Shown piece after piece: positions 52,876 through 64,000 of a stretch of 64,000 nucleotides of DNA. Every line of letters starts with the position of its first letter. The first letter of the stretch is position 1. The DNA comes from Trichinella spiralis (taxonomy: Eukaryota; Nematoda; Enoplea; Trichinellida; Trichinellidae): positions 15,137,201 to 15,201,200 of the forward strand of contig CM012955.1 in assembly GCA_000181795.3 (NCBI GenBank), written 5' to 3'. The notes below the pieces were generated by a model, which worked only from the letters and a program-made list of their open reading frames with translations, did no database searches and was not told the DNA's origin. Position numbers and translations under genes: made by a program.

Positions 52876-55800
52876 TCATTGGCTGCAGTACTTGTATTGC
52901 AGCTTCTTCTCTTGCAAATTATTTGAAGTCATTTTCATTTGTTCTTTGCTGTCTTTCCATTTTTTGTTCGGTATTGGCACAAAAGTTGGCACAAAACCGG
53001 TAAAAGTGGGTGTATCATCTACTGAAATAAAGAATACTTGATAATAATAATGATAATAATAATAACTTATTCCATCTTACGGTAATCCGTTTGTTCAAGA
53101 TAAGTTCTTCCTACTTGTATGTGACCCTTGATTGAAGAAAACGGGGTTTCCACTAATGACAGCGAAGCGTCTTGAATTCGTTCTTTCAATGCAACTGTAT
53201 ACGATTTTGAGATAATTTCAAATTCATGTTCAAACAAACCATCATTTTGACTTGCTGTTTGATGCTGAAATCCAATTAAAAATGCTGTGCCATTTTTCAT
53301 TTTTATAAGTTTTTCCCCTAAAGGCTAAAATGAAAAAATGTCACAAATATGTTATTTAAATGAACATACAGTCAATGTACCAGAAATGCCTGGCTCGTTT
53401 TCCACAAAATGCACTGTTCGGCAGATGCCTGGTTAACATCTGAATTACTGCATCCAGTAACTTGCATTTTATCAGAAGGAACCAACTCTATCATTGTGTA
53501 ATTAAAATCAATGCCAATGATATAATAATTTCCATTTAACTGCACGTTGTCCATTGATTCATTCAACTTTACACCGGATGCGTTGCCCAATTTGCTCTCC
53601 AGAGTAAGCAATACATTGTTCAGACTCGAAGCTTTGTTATTGCCAAGATCTTGAACTTGAGCAATTTTTGAAGAAGTTTCAATACACGGTTCAGAAGAAT
53701 TTTGGAAAACTTTCAACGAGTATACAACATATTTTCTCCAATCAACCCAATTTCCATCATGTTTCCTTGAAAAGAAAAATAAATGCTAATTTAATGACAA
53801 AAATAAGTAATATTGAATGAATATTGTTATTTAAAAACATTAATCATACGGTTGTAAGCAAGATTTTTCTGTTACAACTTTTGTTGCCTTTTCATTTTCC
53901 AAATTGTCTGCTATAATCAAACCAGAACAGATCACATTATCCGTTGCTCTCTCTACAATCAATACATTTGTAGGTGCAACATCGAATTGTTCTTTTTCTT
54001 CCACTTTTTCAGTGGCATTTTTAATTTCAGAAATTTGAACATTGGAGTTTGCACCTTTGCTATCCATATGCTTAAAGTATGCACAAATTATTATTTTTAC
54101 AATGTGGAATAGTCAGCAGTCACATTTTGCAATTCGGGCTTTGGTGCAATTGGTCCACTTTTCCGACGTTCTGCATCTGATTTTTGCTTCACTTTATACG
54201 AAAGAAATTGCATTGTATATTGATCAAGTAAATAAAAACGCTCCGGGATAAATTCTTCATTTGTATTTTCTCTTTCCGAAACTTTATGCATACCAACTAC
54301 ATAAAGCGTAGACTGGTGCATGTACAATACTGCACTTCCAAGGAACTGTAATTCAGCAAATGCTTACTTGATTGGTGATACAAAAACCAACAAATGATTC
54401 TCATATTACCTTCGCATTTTGATTTCCTCCAAAAAATAAACAAACGCTTCCTTCGTATGCATGCGCTTTGGAGAAAAGCAGCGTTCCATTTTCTGAATAT
54501 CCATACACATAAAACTCTTTTGGCAGACTGTTATATTCATTTCGAGATAACAACACAGGGGCAGATATGCCACTGTCCAGTGACACTTTGCCGTCCAACG
54601 TTATCAAAGCAAGATTTTCTTCAACGTTCAACAAATTCACATCTCCTTTGATGAAATTTATTTGGCTTATTTCAAAGCGTTCATTCTCTACTATTTCCGC
54701 ATTCCATTCATATCCTCTTCTCGCAGTGTAAACAATAAAATTTTCTTTATTCCTTTCTTGGCTGGAAAAATTAAATATTAATTTTATTTTTTGATAAAAT
54801 AAAATGAAAAAACAAATCCAGCGCTCACTTTTCAAAGCATGCCGCTTCAGTTAAAGCAAAACTGCTCATGGTGTCGTTTGAATTTAGTGCCAACAGTATG
54901 CCAGTGCAGGCTATTTTTTGCGTGCGCTTGTTCATGATGCGCACGACGGCAGATTGAAGAAGATTTGCATTTTCAACCGCTGAATTCAGACTGCCGATTT
55001 GGACATTATCTTCAACTTTCGTTGGAAATACTTCTCTCCATTTGTTGCGAATCGCCTTGTTTTGGAACTTATCATGAAAAACTGTTAAAAAATACCTGTT
55101 AAATAAGCAAATTTGTTCATTTGTCAGTGCATTTTTGGTGGATGACGATTTTTCAGCAACATGCAATCCAAACACAAGCCAACTAGATGAAGCAAATGCC
55201 CTTATCAGTGTACTTCCACGATACTGAAATGAACCGCTTTAATCAGGATGAATGTTTTGAAAATTTGTGAAAAATATTTTTACCGATATATCGGAAGAAG
55301 TTGGTAAAGCAATGCAAGAGGTTTTCAAATTAAAATTTGCTTTGATCTGATGCAGTGAATTAGTTGTAGTATTATATCCTGTTGTGAAATAATTAACGCT
55401 TAATTTTGCAGTCTCGTACGGTTGGGGCAATAATGCTGCATTCACTCGGACGCCAAAAAGTACCGGCTTCTCCAATGTCACCACGGCAACAAATGGCAAT
55501 GCAACAGACTCAAAACTTTTCGCTTTCACTATTTCGACGTTCTTGATTTCTCTTATTATTGCGCTCTGTTCATTTTTAGCCGTTTTCATAAATTCATCAT
55601 AACCGGCAAAAATATAATATTTTGTCCAATCTTCCCAGCTTCCATCTTGGTCGCTAAATTGCAACTTATCAAAAATGAATCAGAACTAACATGAAATAAT
55701 TGCTACTTTTGAAAACAACCACTTTCAGTCATTACACTATCTGATTTTGTAGCACCGGCTTTTAAAGTAAAAATAGTTCCAACACATTTGATAGTATTAT

Positions 55801-56003
55801 TATTTTTTTCTACAATAAATACCGTCGGCGGACGGTGCATTTTGTGCAAAGCATCATTTCGATTGTTAACAGAAACATTGACCGCATCCTGAAAATTTAC
55901 ATTTGCAAAAGTTCCATTCACATTTATTTGAACTTACTCCGGTATTCCGGATCAATAAAAATATGGTAAAAACCGTAAAAACAGAAATCCCTTTTTCACT
56001 CAT
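52876..56003 (-). CDS. Secreted protein with three tandem catalytically dead trypsin-like (S1) domains, 10 exons, 864 aa
   Basis: Minus-strand exons 55938-56003, 55707-55888, 55284-55653, 54829-55223, 54410-54761, 54101-54345, 53850-54059, 53381-53765, 53081-53324 and 52876-53021 sum to 2,595 nt, or 864 residues. Exon 1 is a signal peptide (MSEKGISVFTVFTIFLLIRN). Three repeats follow, each with a beta-strand, then T-E-x-x-C where trypsins have T-A-A-H-C: TESGC at 76-80, TEAAC at 331-335 and TEKSC at 600-604. The 255-269 residue spacing equals one S1 domain. The strand that should hold the catalytic Asp reads FVAVVTLEKPV, NLALITLDGKV and NNVLLTLESKL, without Asp, and no GDSGGP is present. A phase-2 intron follows each T-E-x-x-C at the same place, so the repeats arose by duplication. 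Enzymatic activity is excluded; a binding, decoy or structural secreted role is inferred. The fold call is my reading of motif order. Confidence 0.8.
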
Positions 56004-59000
56004 ACGTTTGATCAACTAAATTGTCTAATTGCCCAACTGAACGAACGCATTTATAGAATATGCAGACTAACAAATCGACGCAAACATCAGAATTGAACAA
56101 AAACATATTTGCTCTTGTCAAGCAGACTGAGTTTTCTGCATATTTTTTTATTTAATATTCAGTAAAAAATATACAATATTCCGGCTTTATTCAAATATAA
56201 AAAACGCATCTTTAAAACAGACGTCAGCAATGTTAAAAATTATTTTGAAAAATTTAATTTCTGTGTCTATTTCATAATTTTTTGTTAAAGTTTTAATCTT
56301 AACCAAAACATGCGAAAGTAAACATTTGCATTTTTAAAACACTGCCGTGCATTCTATTGATATTCATTCATTTTTGAAAATTTTGTTAAGTAAATCGAGC
56401 TGTTGAATGGGCTAAAATTCAACGATTTATCTCAACTCCCACAGAATTTCTTTCATCGTCTTCACGAATCAATGGAAATGAAATTTCAATTTATAATTTC
56501 TGCTTAAGTTGTGTTTAAAATGTTCAAAAATTGTGAATTATTGGATGGGCAATTAAGCTTGCTGTCGTTTTAGCGGCTTCAAAATATTGAATTTTATTTT
56601 TGCATGTCGCAATTCTGTTTGCCACATTTCAAAATTCAAAATACACTGTTTATTCAAATGACAATAGCAATAACAATAGCATGAAATCTGAAATATAATA
56701 AATGACAATAGAAGATGGAGGCAAAACATTCACGATCAAACACACGCAAATATTGTGCAGTATTGCAATGTTTCAAGCAAAAAAGTGTGCAAAAACTTCT
56801 TATACTTCACAAATAACTACTGACTGCATTGCGTGCATTGAACATTTTTATTTATTTATATGTATTATAAATTATGAACATTTATTGTTTTTTATTATGA
56901 TTTTATACACCCTAAAATATTTACTCTGCACTTATTCTGTGGTTTAAAATTTAATGGTACGTGACACTGATGGACATCGATGCATAAAAATACTAAAATG
57001 AGGTAAAAAAGTTAATTCATATTAAAATTCTTCCATGAAATTATTTTAAACTTCCGTGGAACGCCTTCTTGCATGCTAATCTGTAAAGTCCTGACAGTTA
57101 ACTTTTACAGTAATAATCAGCCAGTAAATGGTAAAAAATAATAATTTCGGGATTTGGTGATCATCACAGACAATAAGTTTAAAAATGAAATTCAAACACA
57201 GCCATGTACATATTAAATTAACAGTGCGCAACATACAGACTGTTTACAGATGGATCAGACAATTTTGTCTGAACATGTGAAAGCAAAATTGATCATTTTC
57301 TTAAAAAAATATACATAAATATACAAATAAAAAGCCCAAAATTTTGAGCAATCATAACTGACAACTGATTCTGTTACAGATTCCAAAATAACAGAAAAAA
57401 CCTGAAAATCAATAACCGACAGTATGAATGATATATTTTTGGATGTCTGATTATCAGCTAATTAAGACATCTCGTATTCGTTTTGTGTTGTTGTTTGCAT
57501 AGTTGTGTTCCTAGTCAAATAAAATATTCTTGTCCACTTTCGAAATAAGTTTCGTGGATCTTTATATTCGAAAGACGACAAAATCCGAGTTACGTTGGAC
57601 GTAATTGGATACACTAGAAACTATCAGTCGGTTGTCAGTCATTGTAGAACGGCGAGAATCCAAAGACGGAAGCGTACAATCGAATCTTTGGAACTAAGTG
57701 ATTTGAATTTAGTCAACCGCTAGTTAATTATACTGTCTACTTGAACTTGATTATGATTATCGGGAGAAAGATAAATAACCGCATAGAACAGGTTCAATAT
57801 TATGAAGAAAAGCTACCGTAAGGAGAAAAATGAAATTCAAATTTTTCAAATAAAGTAACCTCAAAAAAGACAAAAGTTGCATTAATAGATTTTTAAAAAT
57901 GCGAATCCGTTTCATTTTCCGTCTGGGTCCGGTGCACTGTGTGAATGTTCATTTTTTTGGTACCAACTTCTGCGCTCATGAATTCCATTTTGTTTGGGTT
58001 GTTTTTGAATTTGAAATCAACCAACGATGTCAATCTTCGCCAAGATTACTTTGTTTATGGTCATCATGGTGTTATGCTGACAGCTGAAGCGTTTACTGGA
58101 ATATTGGAATTTCACATAATAAACATTGAATAGAGGGTTTTTTAATTTTTGGCATATATTTTCAATATAAAATTCATAAAGAACAGAAAAACAAATTGTT
58201 GTTAATAATGAAATATAATTTTCTGACTTCCACATTTAATGTAAAGTTATTCTCAGCCAGTTAACATATCGATTACGCGAATTGAAAACTGTTGATCCAC
58301 TGTCGTTTACAATTATCAGCCGAACGAATGAAATGAAAATTTGCATAAAGTGTCAGTTTAGTTTGCATTCTTTGTTAACTTTAATTGAAATAATTGTAGA
58401 CTACTGCTTCGCCGGCACTGCGGATCTGCGTTTCAACTGGAAAACATTCATTTCTTGCTTATTTTTATTTCTTGCAAAATCATTTCTAATTTTTCAGAAT
58501 AGTGTATTAACAAATAGAGATAAAATTATTTCATTTTATTTTTATTGATTAATTAATCGTATTTTTATTCTTCATTTATTTTCTATTTATATTTTTGATT
58601 ATCAAGTTTGTTTGCAACGTTAGTTGCCATGAAAATACAGTAACAAAATATTCAATTCAGATAAAAATGTACTTGATCAGTGATCAGAAAAATTTGCATA
58701 TGTCCATTGAAATATGATATTATTAAAAATTATTTTTTGTAAGTAAACAAATAATTGTGAAACGTGATTGAATGCAGCAGTGAATGTTATTACTCAGGTT
58801 CGTATGGGCATTGTTCTGGACGAAAAACTTTAACCTCTTTCTTACCATCTCCATTAGGTTTTAAATTGTATCATAATTAAAGAATAAATTCAAATATATT
58901 CATCTTCATGAATCTGTTTTACAAGCATACATATATACATTAAAATAATTTCGGAATTACGCTCATTAAAAATTTTTTGCATCTATTTATTACAAGAAAA

Positions 59001-59466
59001 AGATATTGTTTTTCTTTAAAAATTGATTCAATAAATAATAATAATAAATTGAACACTATAAATTATTATTATTATTAAATTAGTAACGTTGAGTTAAAAT
59101 GGACTGGATGTAGTGAAACTAAGCTCACAATGTCCGTTTGTTATGCAATTTAACATAGTCTGAAAAGAAATTTGTCCGCTTGACTGAATTTGGTGACTTG
59201 GAAGTTTACGTCTGACACTTGATCATTATGTTAAATAACATCCATTGACTATTATTAAGTAATGTAAAATATTCAAAATGTCTTTCTTCCATTTGTTTTC
59301 ATTCCTTTTATTTTGTTCAGCATGAGAACTGTTCGATTTAATCATTTTTATAAGTTATAGAATTAATTTCATAATTTTTGATTATTAAAGAAAAAATTCT
59401 TTTTTGCTATTTACTGAATAAAACATTTTATGTTTATTATTTTTCGCTTTAACTTTTAATCTATTC
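56004..59466. other. Intergenic DNA, one possible gene fragment
   Basis: AT-rich. Apart from the fragment at 57,945-58,133 nothing is supported. The left end is the promoter side of the pseudoprotease gene. Confidence 0.45.
57945..58133 (+). pseudogene. Possible decayed fragment of an S1-like domain
   Basis: A 62-codon plus-strand frame contains DYFVYGHHGVMLTAEAFTG, which resembles the segment EFYVYGYSENGTLLFSKAHA of the second domain of the neighbouring pseudoprotease, in the opposite orientation and without splice context. The resemblance is short and could be chance. Confidence 0.25.
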
Positions 59467-59486
59467 AATGTTCACTAAATGGAACA
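59467..59486 (+). repeat. Orphan copy of the transposon end
   Basis: AATGTTCACTAAATGGAACA is identical to the right terminal 20 bp of the element at 59,799-60,820. It lies 312 bp to its left and forms an inverted pair with the element's left end. It may be a relic end of a second copy or part of a nested element. Confidence 0.75.
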
Positions 59487-59798
59487 AAACTTTGAGAGCA
59501 CCTAACATTACCAATATACGTTTGTTTTGGTTTATATTTTGCACATGAATTCTTGGCTGGTATGTTTATAAGAATATGTCATCACATTTATCTTTAGATA
59601 TACTGTTATGTTTTTATTAATCGATGAAATCAAACTTTTTGATTCAGTTTTAATTCTTCGTTAATATTTTTACATGCACCGTGCCTAACTATTTGTAAGG
59701 CACATATTCTTGTAGCTGAGACATTATTCTATTTGCATATACATAATACATGGTTATACTTTTACGTTTTGATATCAATAATTGATAAAAAACATTGA

Positions 59799-60820
59799 TG
59801 TTCCATTTAGTGAACATTAGTCTGTTCTCGACATCAAAGGGCAAGTTAGGGCATATTGTCTACAACAGTGACTTAGACTATGTTTTTGTGTGTAAACTGC
59901 TTTCTAGCTATGTTTTCTTACAGCCACCCTTCTGACATGATTTGGAGCAGTTGCTCAGAAATATCTGCTGCTATGGTTATACCAAACTCAAAAATCAAAA
60001 TTTGTAAACTCTGGCACTGGAATGCAATTGCTTTTCTGTTGTATAGAACAACTGACAGAAATTATATATTAGTGCAGGACAGAGAGTTGCTCAGTAGTAT
60101 TTCGTTTCTTTTAACGCACATCACTGTTTCTATTGATTGCTGATCCTTATTTGCAATGAAACGGTTACGTATCAGTAAAATGGGAAACCCAACGAAAGAT
60201 GAAGCAGAAGCGTCTACCAGCCATAAGGCATCAGCATCTTCGTCAGTGGTCGACAATGATTGATTAGAAGGAAGAAGATGTGAACGAGTAAAGACATTAG
60301 AGGAAGCGAAGGGCATTATTACCACTTCAAATCAAGTATTAAATGTTGTTGTGTTACCTCCAACGGCTGGAGATTCAGGCAGTGATGATACTGACCCTGA
60401 GTACGTACCTGACGACCCAGAAGATGAATTTGATCCAGCGGGTGAGTTGGAAGTTGAAGAAGAACTTGATGTGGAGGAGTTTGAAGATATCAAGTTGTCC
60501 CAAAAACAAAGGGGAGCTTTGCCTCAGTGGAAAAAGTCAGAAGATCTGGTTGAGCAACTTCAACCGAACGAAAATTTTCAAAACATGGCTTCTCTGACAC
60601 TGCTAGAAGTATGGTCAAAAGTTTTTACAGATGAAATGCTAGACCACATAACATTTTAGTCAAATTCATATGCCCACTGAGAAATCAACCATAAATCCTT
60701 GTGTGTCGAAGTGTTTCCACGTATTATTACCAAGATCTCCGTTCTCTGATCAATTAAACCAGTACTTCCATGTGTGGAGCATTTGTGTCGAGAATAGCCC
60801 AATGTTCACTAAATGGAACA
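59799..60820 (+). mobile_element. Internally deleted piggyBac-like DNA transposon
   Basis: Terminal inverted repeats of about 35 bp start with TGTTCCATTTAGTGAACATT at 59,799, match the reverse complement ending at 60,820, and continue with few mismatches (TCTCGACA on both sides). Inside, a plus-strand frame from ATG 60156 encodes an acidic N-terminus (SDDTDPEYVPDDPEDEFDP) and the entry to a piggyBac transposase domain, LPQWKKSEDLVE ... FTDEMLDHITF, comparable to the family's FFTDEIIDHIVTQTN. The frame has a TGA at 60261 and ends in a TAG at 60657; the catalytic DDD core is absent. At about 1 kb it is a non-autonomous derivative. No TTAA duplication or CCC tips are seen at the visible ends, so they are atypical for piggyBac; the family call rests on the protein. 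Confidence 0.65.
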
Positions 60821-61253
60821 TGCCGTAATTCCATAATGAGTAGTGCCAGACATGTCTAGTTCTAATATTTTCTTAATTAGAACATATGTATGTGCCATTA
60901 AGTTTTACAGCCCTTGCGCATGCACCAAAAAAGTTTGGGTAGATAAAGGTTAATTTCAAAGTCGAATAATGCCAAAGGTATTGTTGGAAACCAGAGGTAC
61001 AGTACTCCCAGTGCCTGCAAGTGAACATCGCGGCAATTTGAAAATGGCGATGCGCTTCGAACAAATAACACAATGATATCTTACGAATCCTACTGCATGC
61101 GGGTTCATTGGATGGCACAGGTCAGCGTATTTCGATCGTCCTGATCCACTGAATCTGGTTGAACAATAGAGCGTCGATCCTATATAAAGATCCGTGGAGC
61201 CTAGTCAGAGAGTAAAGTGAGTCTGTGTGAAGTGTACGAGAGTGTGACGAAAT

Positions 61254-62260
61254 GTGTGTGAAGTGTATGAGTATGAACGATGTGAGTGTATTTGCGGAAA
61301 GATGGAAGTCCGGTTCCTAGCTGTGAAGTCTAGGGTAGCATTCATCAAGAAGTTGAGCCTGCCCAGGTTGGAGTTGATGACAGCTCTACTTTGTGCCCGC
61401 TTGGTCTTTTATGCGAGACGAGGAGCAGGCCTACCGATCAGGGGCTGCGTTTGTTGGAGCGACAGTTCGGTGGCTCTGTGTTGGATCAGAAGCGATGGAA
61501 GCCGTTCGTGGCGAATCGGGTACGGGAATCTAGGAGATCACTCCTCCTGATTGGTGGCGACATTGCCCAACGCAAGACAACCCGGAGGATTTGGTAAACA
61601 GAGAATGCCCTCTTTCTAAGTTGGCAGCTCGAAGCTTGTGGCACTCAGGACTCAGGTGGCTTCAGCTGGACGAGAGTGCGTGGCCAAATTTGAAAATCGG
61701 CCACGGAAACAGCCCATAGATGGCGGAAATGGAAAGCTGAAAAACGGCTTTGTCCATGACCACTTTGGTGATTCTCAACCTTCCAGGGAGCCACCGCAGG
61801 AAGGATCTCCAGCAATTCAGTCCCTGTTTGGAAGAGGATGGAATCCTGCGAGTGGGTGGTCGTCTGGCTCTCTCTGATTTGCCTCAGGAGACCAAAAATC
61901 CATGTTGCTCCCGCATGGTGATGACATGGTCAAGTTGCTGATCCAGCACTTTCACGAGAACTAGCTACATGACGGAGTGAACCAAACACTGGCCGCCACC
62001 AGAAGAAGATTCTGGATAACGAAGGGACGAAGTGCGATCAAAGAAGTGGTCAGAAGATGTGGTCTGTCGACAGACAATTGGGAAGCCGTTCGGGCAACAC
62101 GAACGATCTGCCACCGGAAAGAACGGACTTCGTCGGTCCCTTCCTGGCCAGAGATGACGGTGAAAATCTGACGTTTCACAAGAACTACGCGTGCATTTTT
62201 ACGTGCATAGTAGTGAGGACCATCCATCTGGTACTAGTGTCTACAATTTGTGGAAAATGA
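61254..62260 (+). mobile_element. Broken BEL/Pao-family LTR retroelement remnant (pol region)
   Basis: Plus-strand pieces recall the BEL/Pao polyprotein in its usual order: the linker and RNase H region (LSLPRLELMTALLCARL is a Pao hallmark), then a zinc-binding integrase lead (GRLALSDLPQETKNP), then the start of the integrase core. It is a fossil with several breaks, truncated at both ends, with no intact gene. GC content is well above the host average. A TATATAAAG-type sequence and leader-like DNA at about 61,180-61,250 could be the remains of an LTR, but no second LTR is visible in the window. Moderately old, judged only from the decay. Confidence 0.75.
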
Positions 62261-62622
62261 GCAAACTGCAAATCGGCAGGTGAGTTCAATCTTGTGGTTT
62301 GCCTCGTGAGCTTGCTTTTAAATAATTGCCTACACAATAAACAAATACTGCCACTGTTAACGGAAAGTTGATTAACAAAGTCGTATCCTTTTTGCTTTTT
62401 TACATTTTGTTATTCACGATAAATTACTTGATAAATATTAAACAGGAAATGTTGACTTTTGCAAAAATTGAATCAGCATAAACAAGAAACGACAAACTCG
62501 TTGCGGGCAGTTTATTTAATCAATAAAATCGACTATGATTACTGAAAGCACAAATTGTAACAGAAACACAGTCAATCAAAATCAAAAGCATAACAAATAT
62601 CAGATCGATATCTGTTCAAAAA
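62261..62622. other. Short intergenic stretch, 3' flank of the exon-array gene
   Basis: Expected to carry the 3' untranslated region of the minus-strand gene ending at 62,623. Nothing else is seen. Confidence 0.45.
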
Positions 62623-63946
62623 TCATCTTCTCCTTCTAGGAATAGATACGAATACCGTTTGTGGCAGCGCAACCTGCGGGGCAGGAGAAGGAGCAACTGA
62701 TGGAACAGGAGAAACAGTGTCTGAAATAAGTAAATGACCATATCTCAGAAATCAAATTTCATAATTCATTAAATATGACATCCAAAGTCAACATCAAAAC
62801 GCAGCAGACAAGCGTAAATATGCAAATGAACTTACCAGCTTTTTCAGCCACAGCAGGTCTCGGCGTTCCTGACGGCACAGGTGTCAAAGGATCCGGGATC
62901 ACCTTAGAAGGGACTAGCAAAGAATCAGAAGCAGCATCTGAAACAACTTGTATCAAATGGAAAACGAAACAACAGCAACTCCAACAAACGAAAGAAACAA
63001 AGAAGATAACAAAGGAACAAAAATATAAATTACCACTTCTAGAACCACCAGCTGAAGTTCCACCTTGCCCTGCAATATACCAAACGAAAACAATCAAAAC
63101 TATATAAACACGGCAAGAAGTTACATACCATGCAACGCGGCAGTAGGATCAGAAGCAGATGAAGAACTTGTTACAGAAACTTCACGACTTCCCGATTCTG
63201 AAACATGAGAAAATATAGCACACGGCCAGAATCACTTTATATATGTAGACGTCATCATCTACAGAAGCACGAACACAAATTCACGCATTACGCTGTGGTA
63301 CGTGCACAACGGTTTACCTTTCTTGATTGCCACTGCAGGTACGTTTGCTTGTTCCGATGTTGAAGTACCAGAACGAGGTGTTGGTTCAGACGGTACTAGC
63401 AGCGCATCAGATGCATTCTGTTTACTACCGTCTTCTGAAAATATTCATCAATTTAGAAAATACTCAAGATACATTATGTGCAACATTACGTTTTGGAATA
63501 GACAATCCTGGTATTGCGTTATGTGAAGGAGAACTTGGTCCAGATGTGGTACCTTTACCAGGAAGTGGAAGTTGATCTGATGGTGAATGGCCTCCATCTC
63601 CTGCGGAAGCACGGCCATAAAAATTAACCCATTAGGTTCATTTTCCTACACAATATGCGTTACCTTTCTCAATTGGCACTGCAGGTACGCTCGATTGTTT
63701 TGGTGTTGAACTATCATAACCAGGTGTGGCTTTGGGCGGCATTTTCAATGCATCAGATGGATTATGTTCGCTTCCGTCTTCTGAAAATATTCATCCATTT
63801 AGAAGATACTCAAGATACATTATGTGGCAGATTACGTTTTGGAATGGACAATCCAGGTATAGCGTTATGGGAAGGGGAACTTGGTGCAGATGGGGTTCCT
63901 TTTCCTGGAAGTGGAAGTTGATCAGATGGTGAATGGCATCCATCTC
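62623..63946 (-). CDS. 3' part of a Ser/Pro-rich gene made of symmetric phase-1 exons (5' end outside the window)
   Basis: Minus-strand exons 63836-63946, 63664-63780, 63490-63600, 63318-63434, 63129-63197, 63034-63069, 62836-62937 and 62623-62720. All internal exons are multiples of three (111, 117, 111, 117, 69, 36, 102 nt) and every junction is phase 1, so any exon can be skipped or duplicated without losing the frame. The 111/117 pair is repeated: HSPSDQLPLPGKGT then NAIPGLSIPK, and SDAL..P..TP followed by VPAVxIxK. The product is low-complexity, rich in Ser, Pro, Gly and Thr, and ends VFVSIPRRRR. No domain, cysteine pattern or membrane helix is visible in this part. It resembles a surface, secreted or matrix spacer protein, but the function is unknown. 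The exon joins are inferred from splice signals and phase. Confidence 0.7.
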
Positions 63947-64000
63947 CTGCAGAAGCCCCGTCATACAAATTAGAGCACTATGTCCTTTTTGCTATACAAT
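63318..64000 (-). repeat. 346-bp tandem duplication carrying an exon pair
   Basis: Sequence at 63,318-63,663 is repeated at 63,664 to the window edge with an exact period of 346 bp: the TCTTCTGAAAATATTCAT block occurs at 63,431 and 63,777. Both exons and both introns of the unit are copied, with coding differences but conserved splice sites. The array may continue beyond the window. Confidence 0.9.

Noticed and set aside
54394-54651. A plus-strand frame of 85 codons inside the pseudoprotease gene
   Set aside because: It is antisense to a well-supported coding exon and has no features of its own.
1-64000. CRISPR arrays, bacterial operons or prokaryotic origins
   Set aside because: Spliced genes, a homeobox and tropomyosin show this is animal nuclear DNA; no regularly spaced repeat-spacer array is present.

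Overview
The window is AT-rich eukaryotic DNA from an invertebrate animal, most likely a nematode. The evidence is a cuticlin-type ZP-domain gene, a tropomyosin gene with the nematode short-isoform start (MSKV...QQTSLLD), mostly compact introns with GT..AG ends, and two closely spaced same-strand genes of operon type. The AT content and gene style recall the Trichinella side of the nematodes (clade I). That placement is inferred from memory of the families, not from a search.

Layout. 1.5-3.3 kb (minus): an AAGAB/p34-like adaptin-binding protein, with a TMEM14 membrane protein directly upstream of it. 5.9-15 kb: a few scattered candidate exons that I could not assign to families, plus triplet and dinucleotide repeats. 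19.8-21.0 kb (minus): a small NSE2/MMS21-like SP-RING protein. 23.3-34.3 kb (minus): two complete tropomyosin genes in tandem. The upstream one encodes only the 284-residue long form. The downstream one encodes only the 257-residue short form and carries two alternative copies of exon 4. 38.25 kb: a tRNA-Glu remnant without its anticodon arm. 39.3-44.3 kb (plus): a ZP-domain cuticlin with signal peptide, furin site and membrane anchor. 47.8-50.8 kb (plus): a Bsx/bsh-type homeobox gene. 52.9-56.0 kb (minus): a ten-exon secreted protein made of three tandem trypsin-fold domains, each lacking the catalytic residues. 59.5-62.3 kb: mobile-element remains, namely a deleted piggyBac-like DNA transposon and a broken BEL/Pao retroelement. 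62.6-64.0 kb (minus): the 3' end of a Ser/Pro-rich gene built from phase-1 symmetric exons and growing by a 346-bp exon-pair duplication; it runs off the right edge.

The exon-intron models for AAGAB, TMEM14, NSE2, both tropomyosins, the cuticlin, the homeobox gene and the triple pseudoprotease were built by hand. In each the exon lengths sum to a whole number of codons and every junction keeps the reading frame. The items most worth a second look are the triple pseudoprotease, the split of tropomyosin isoforms between tandem genes, and the symmetric-exon array at the right edge.
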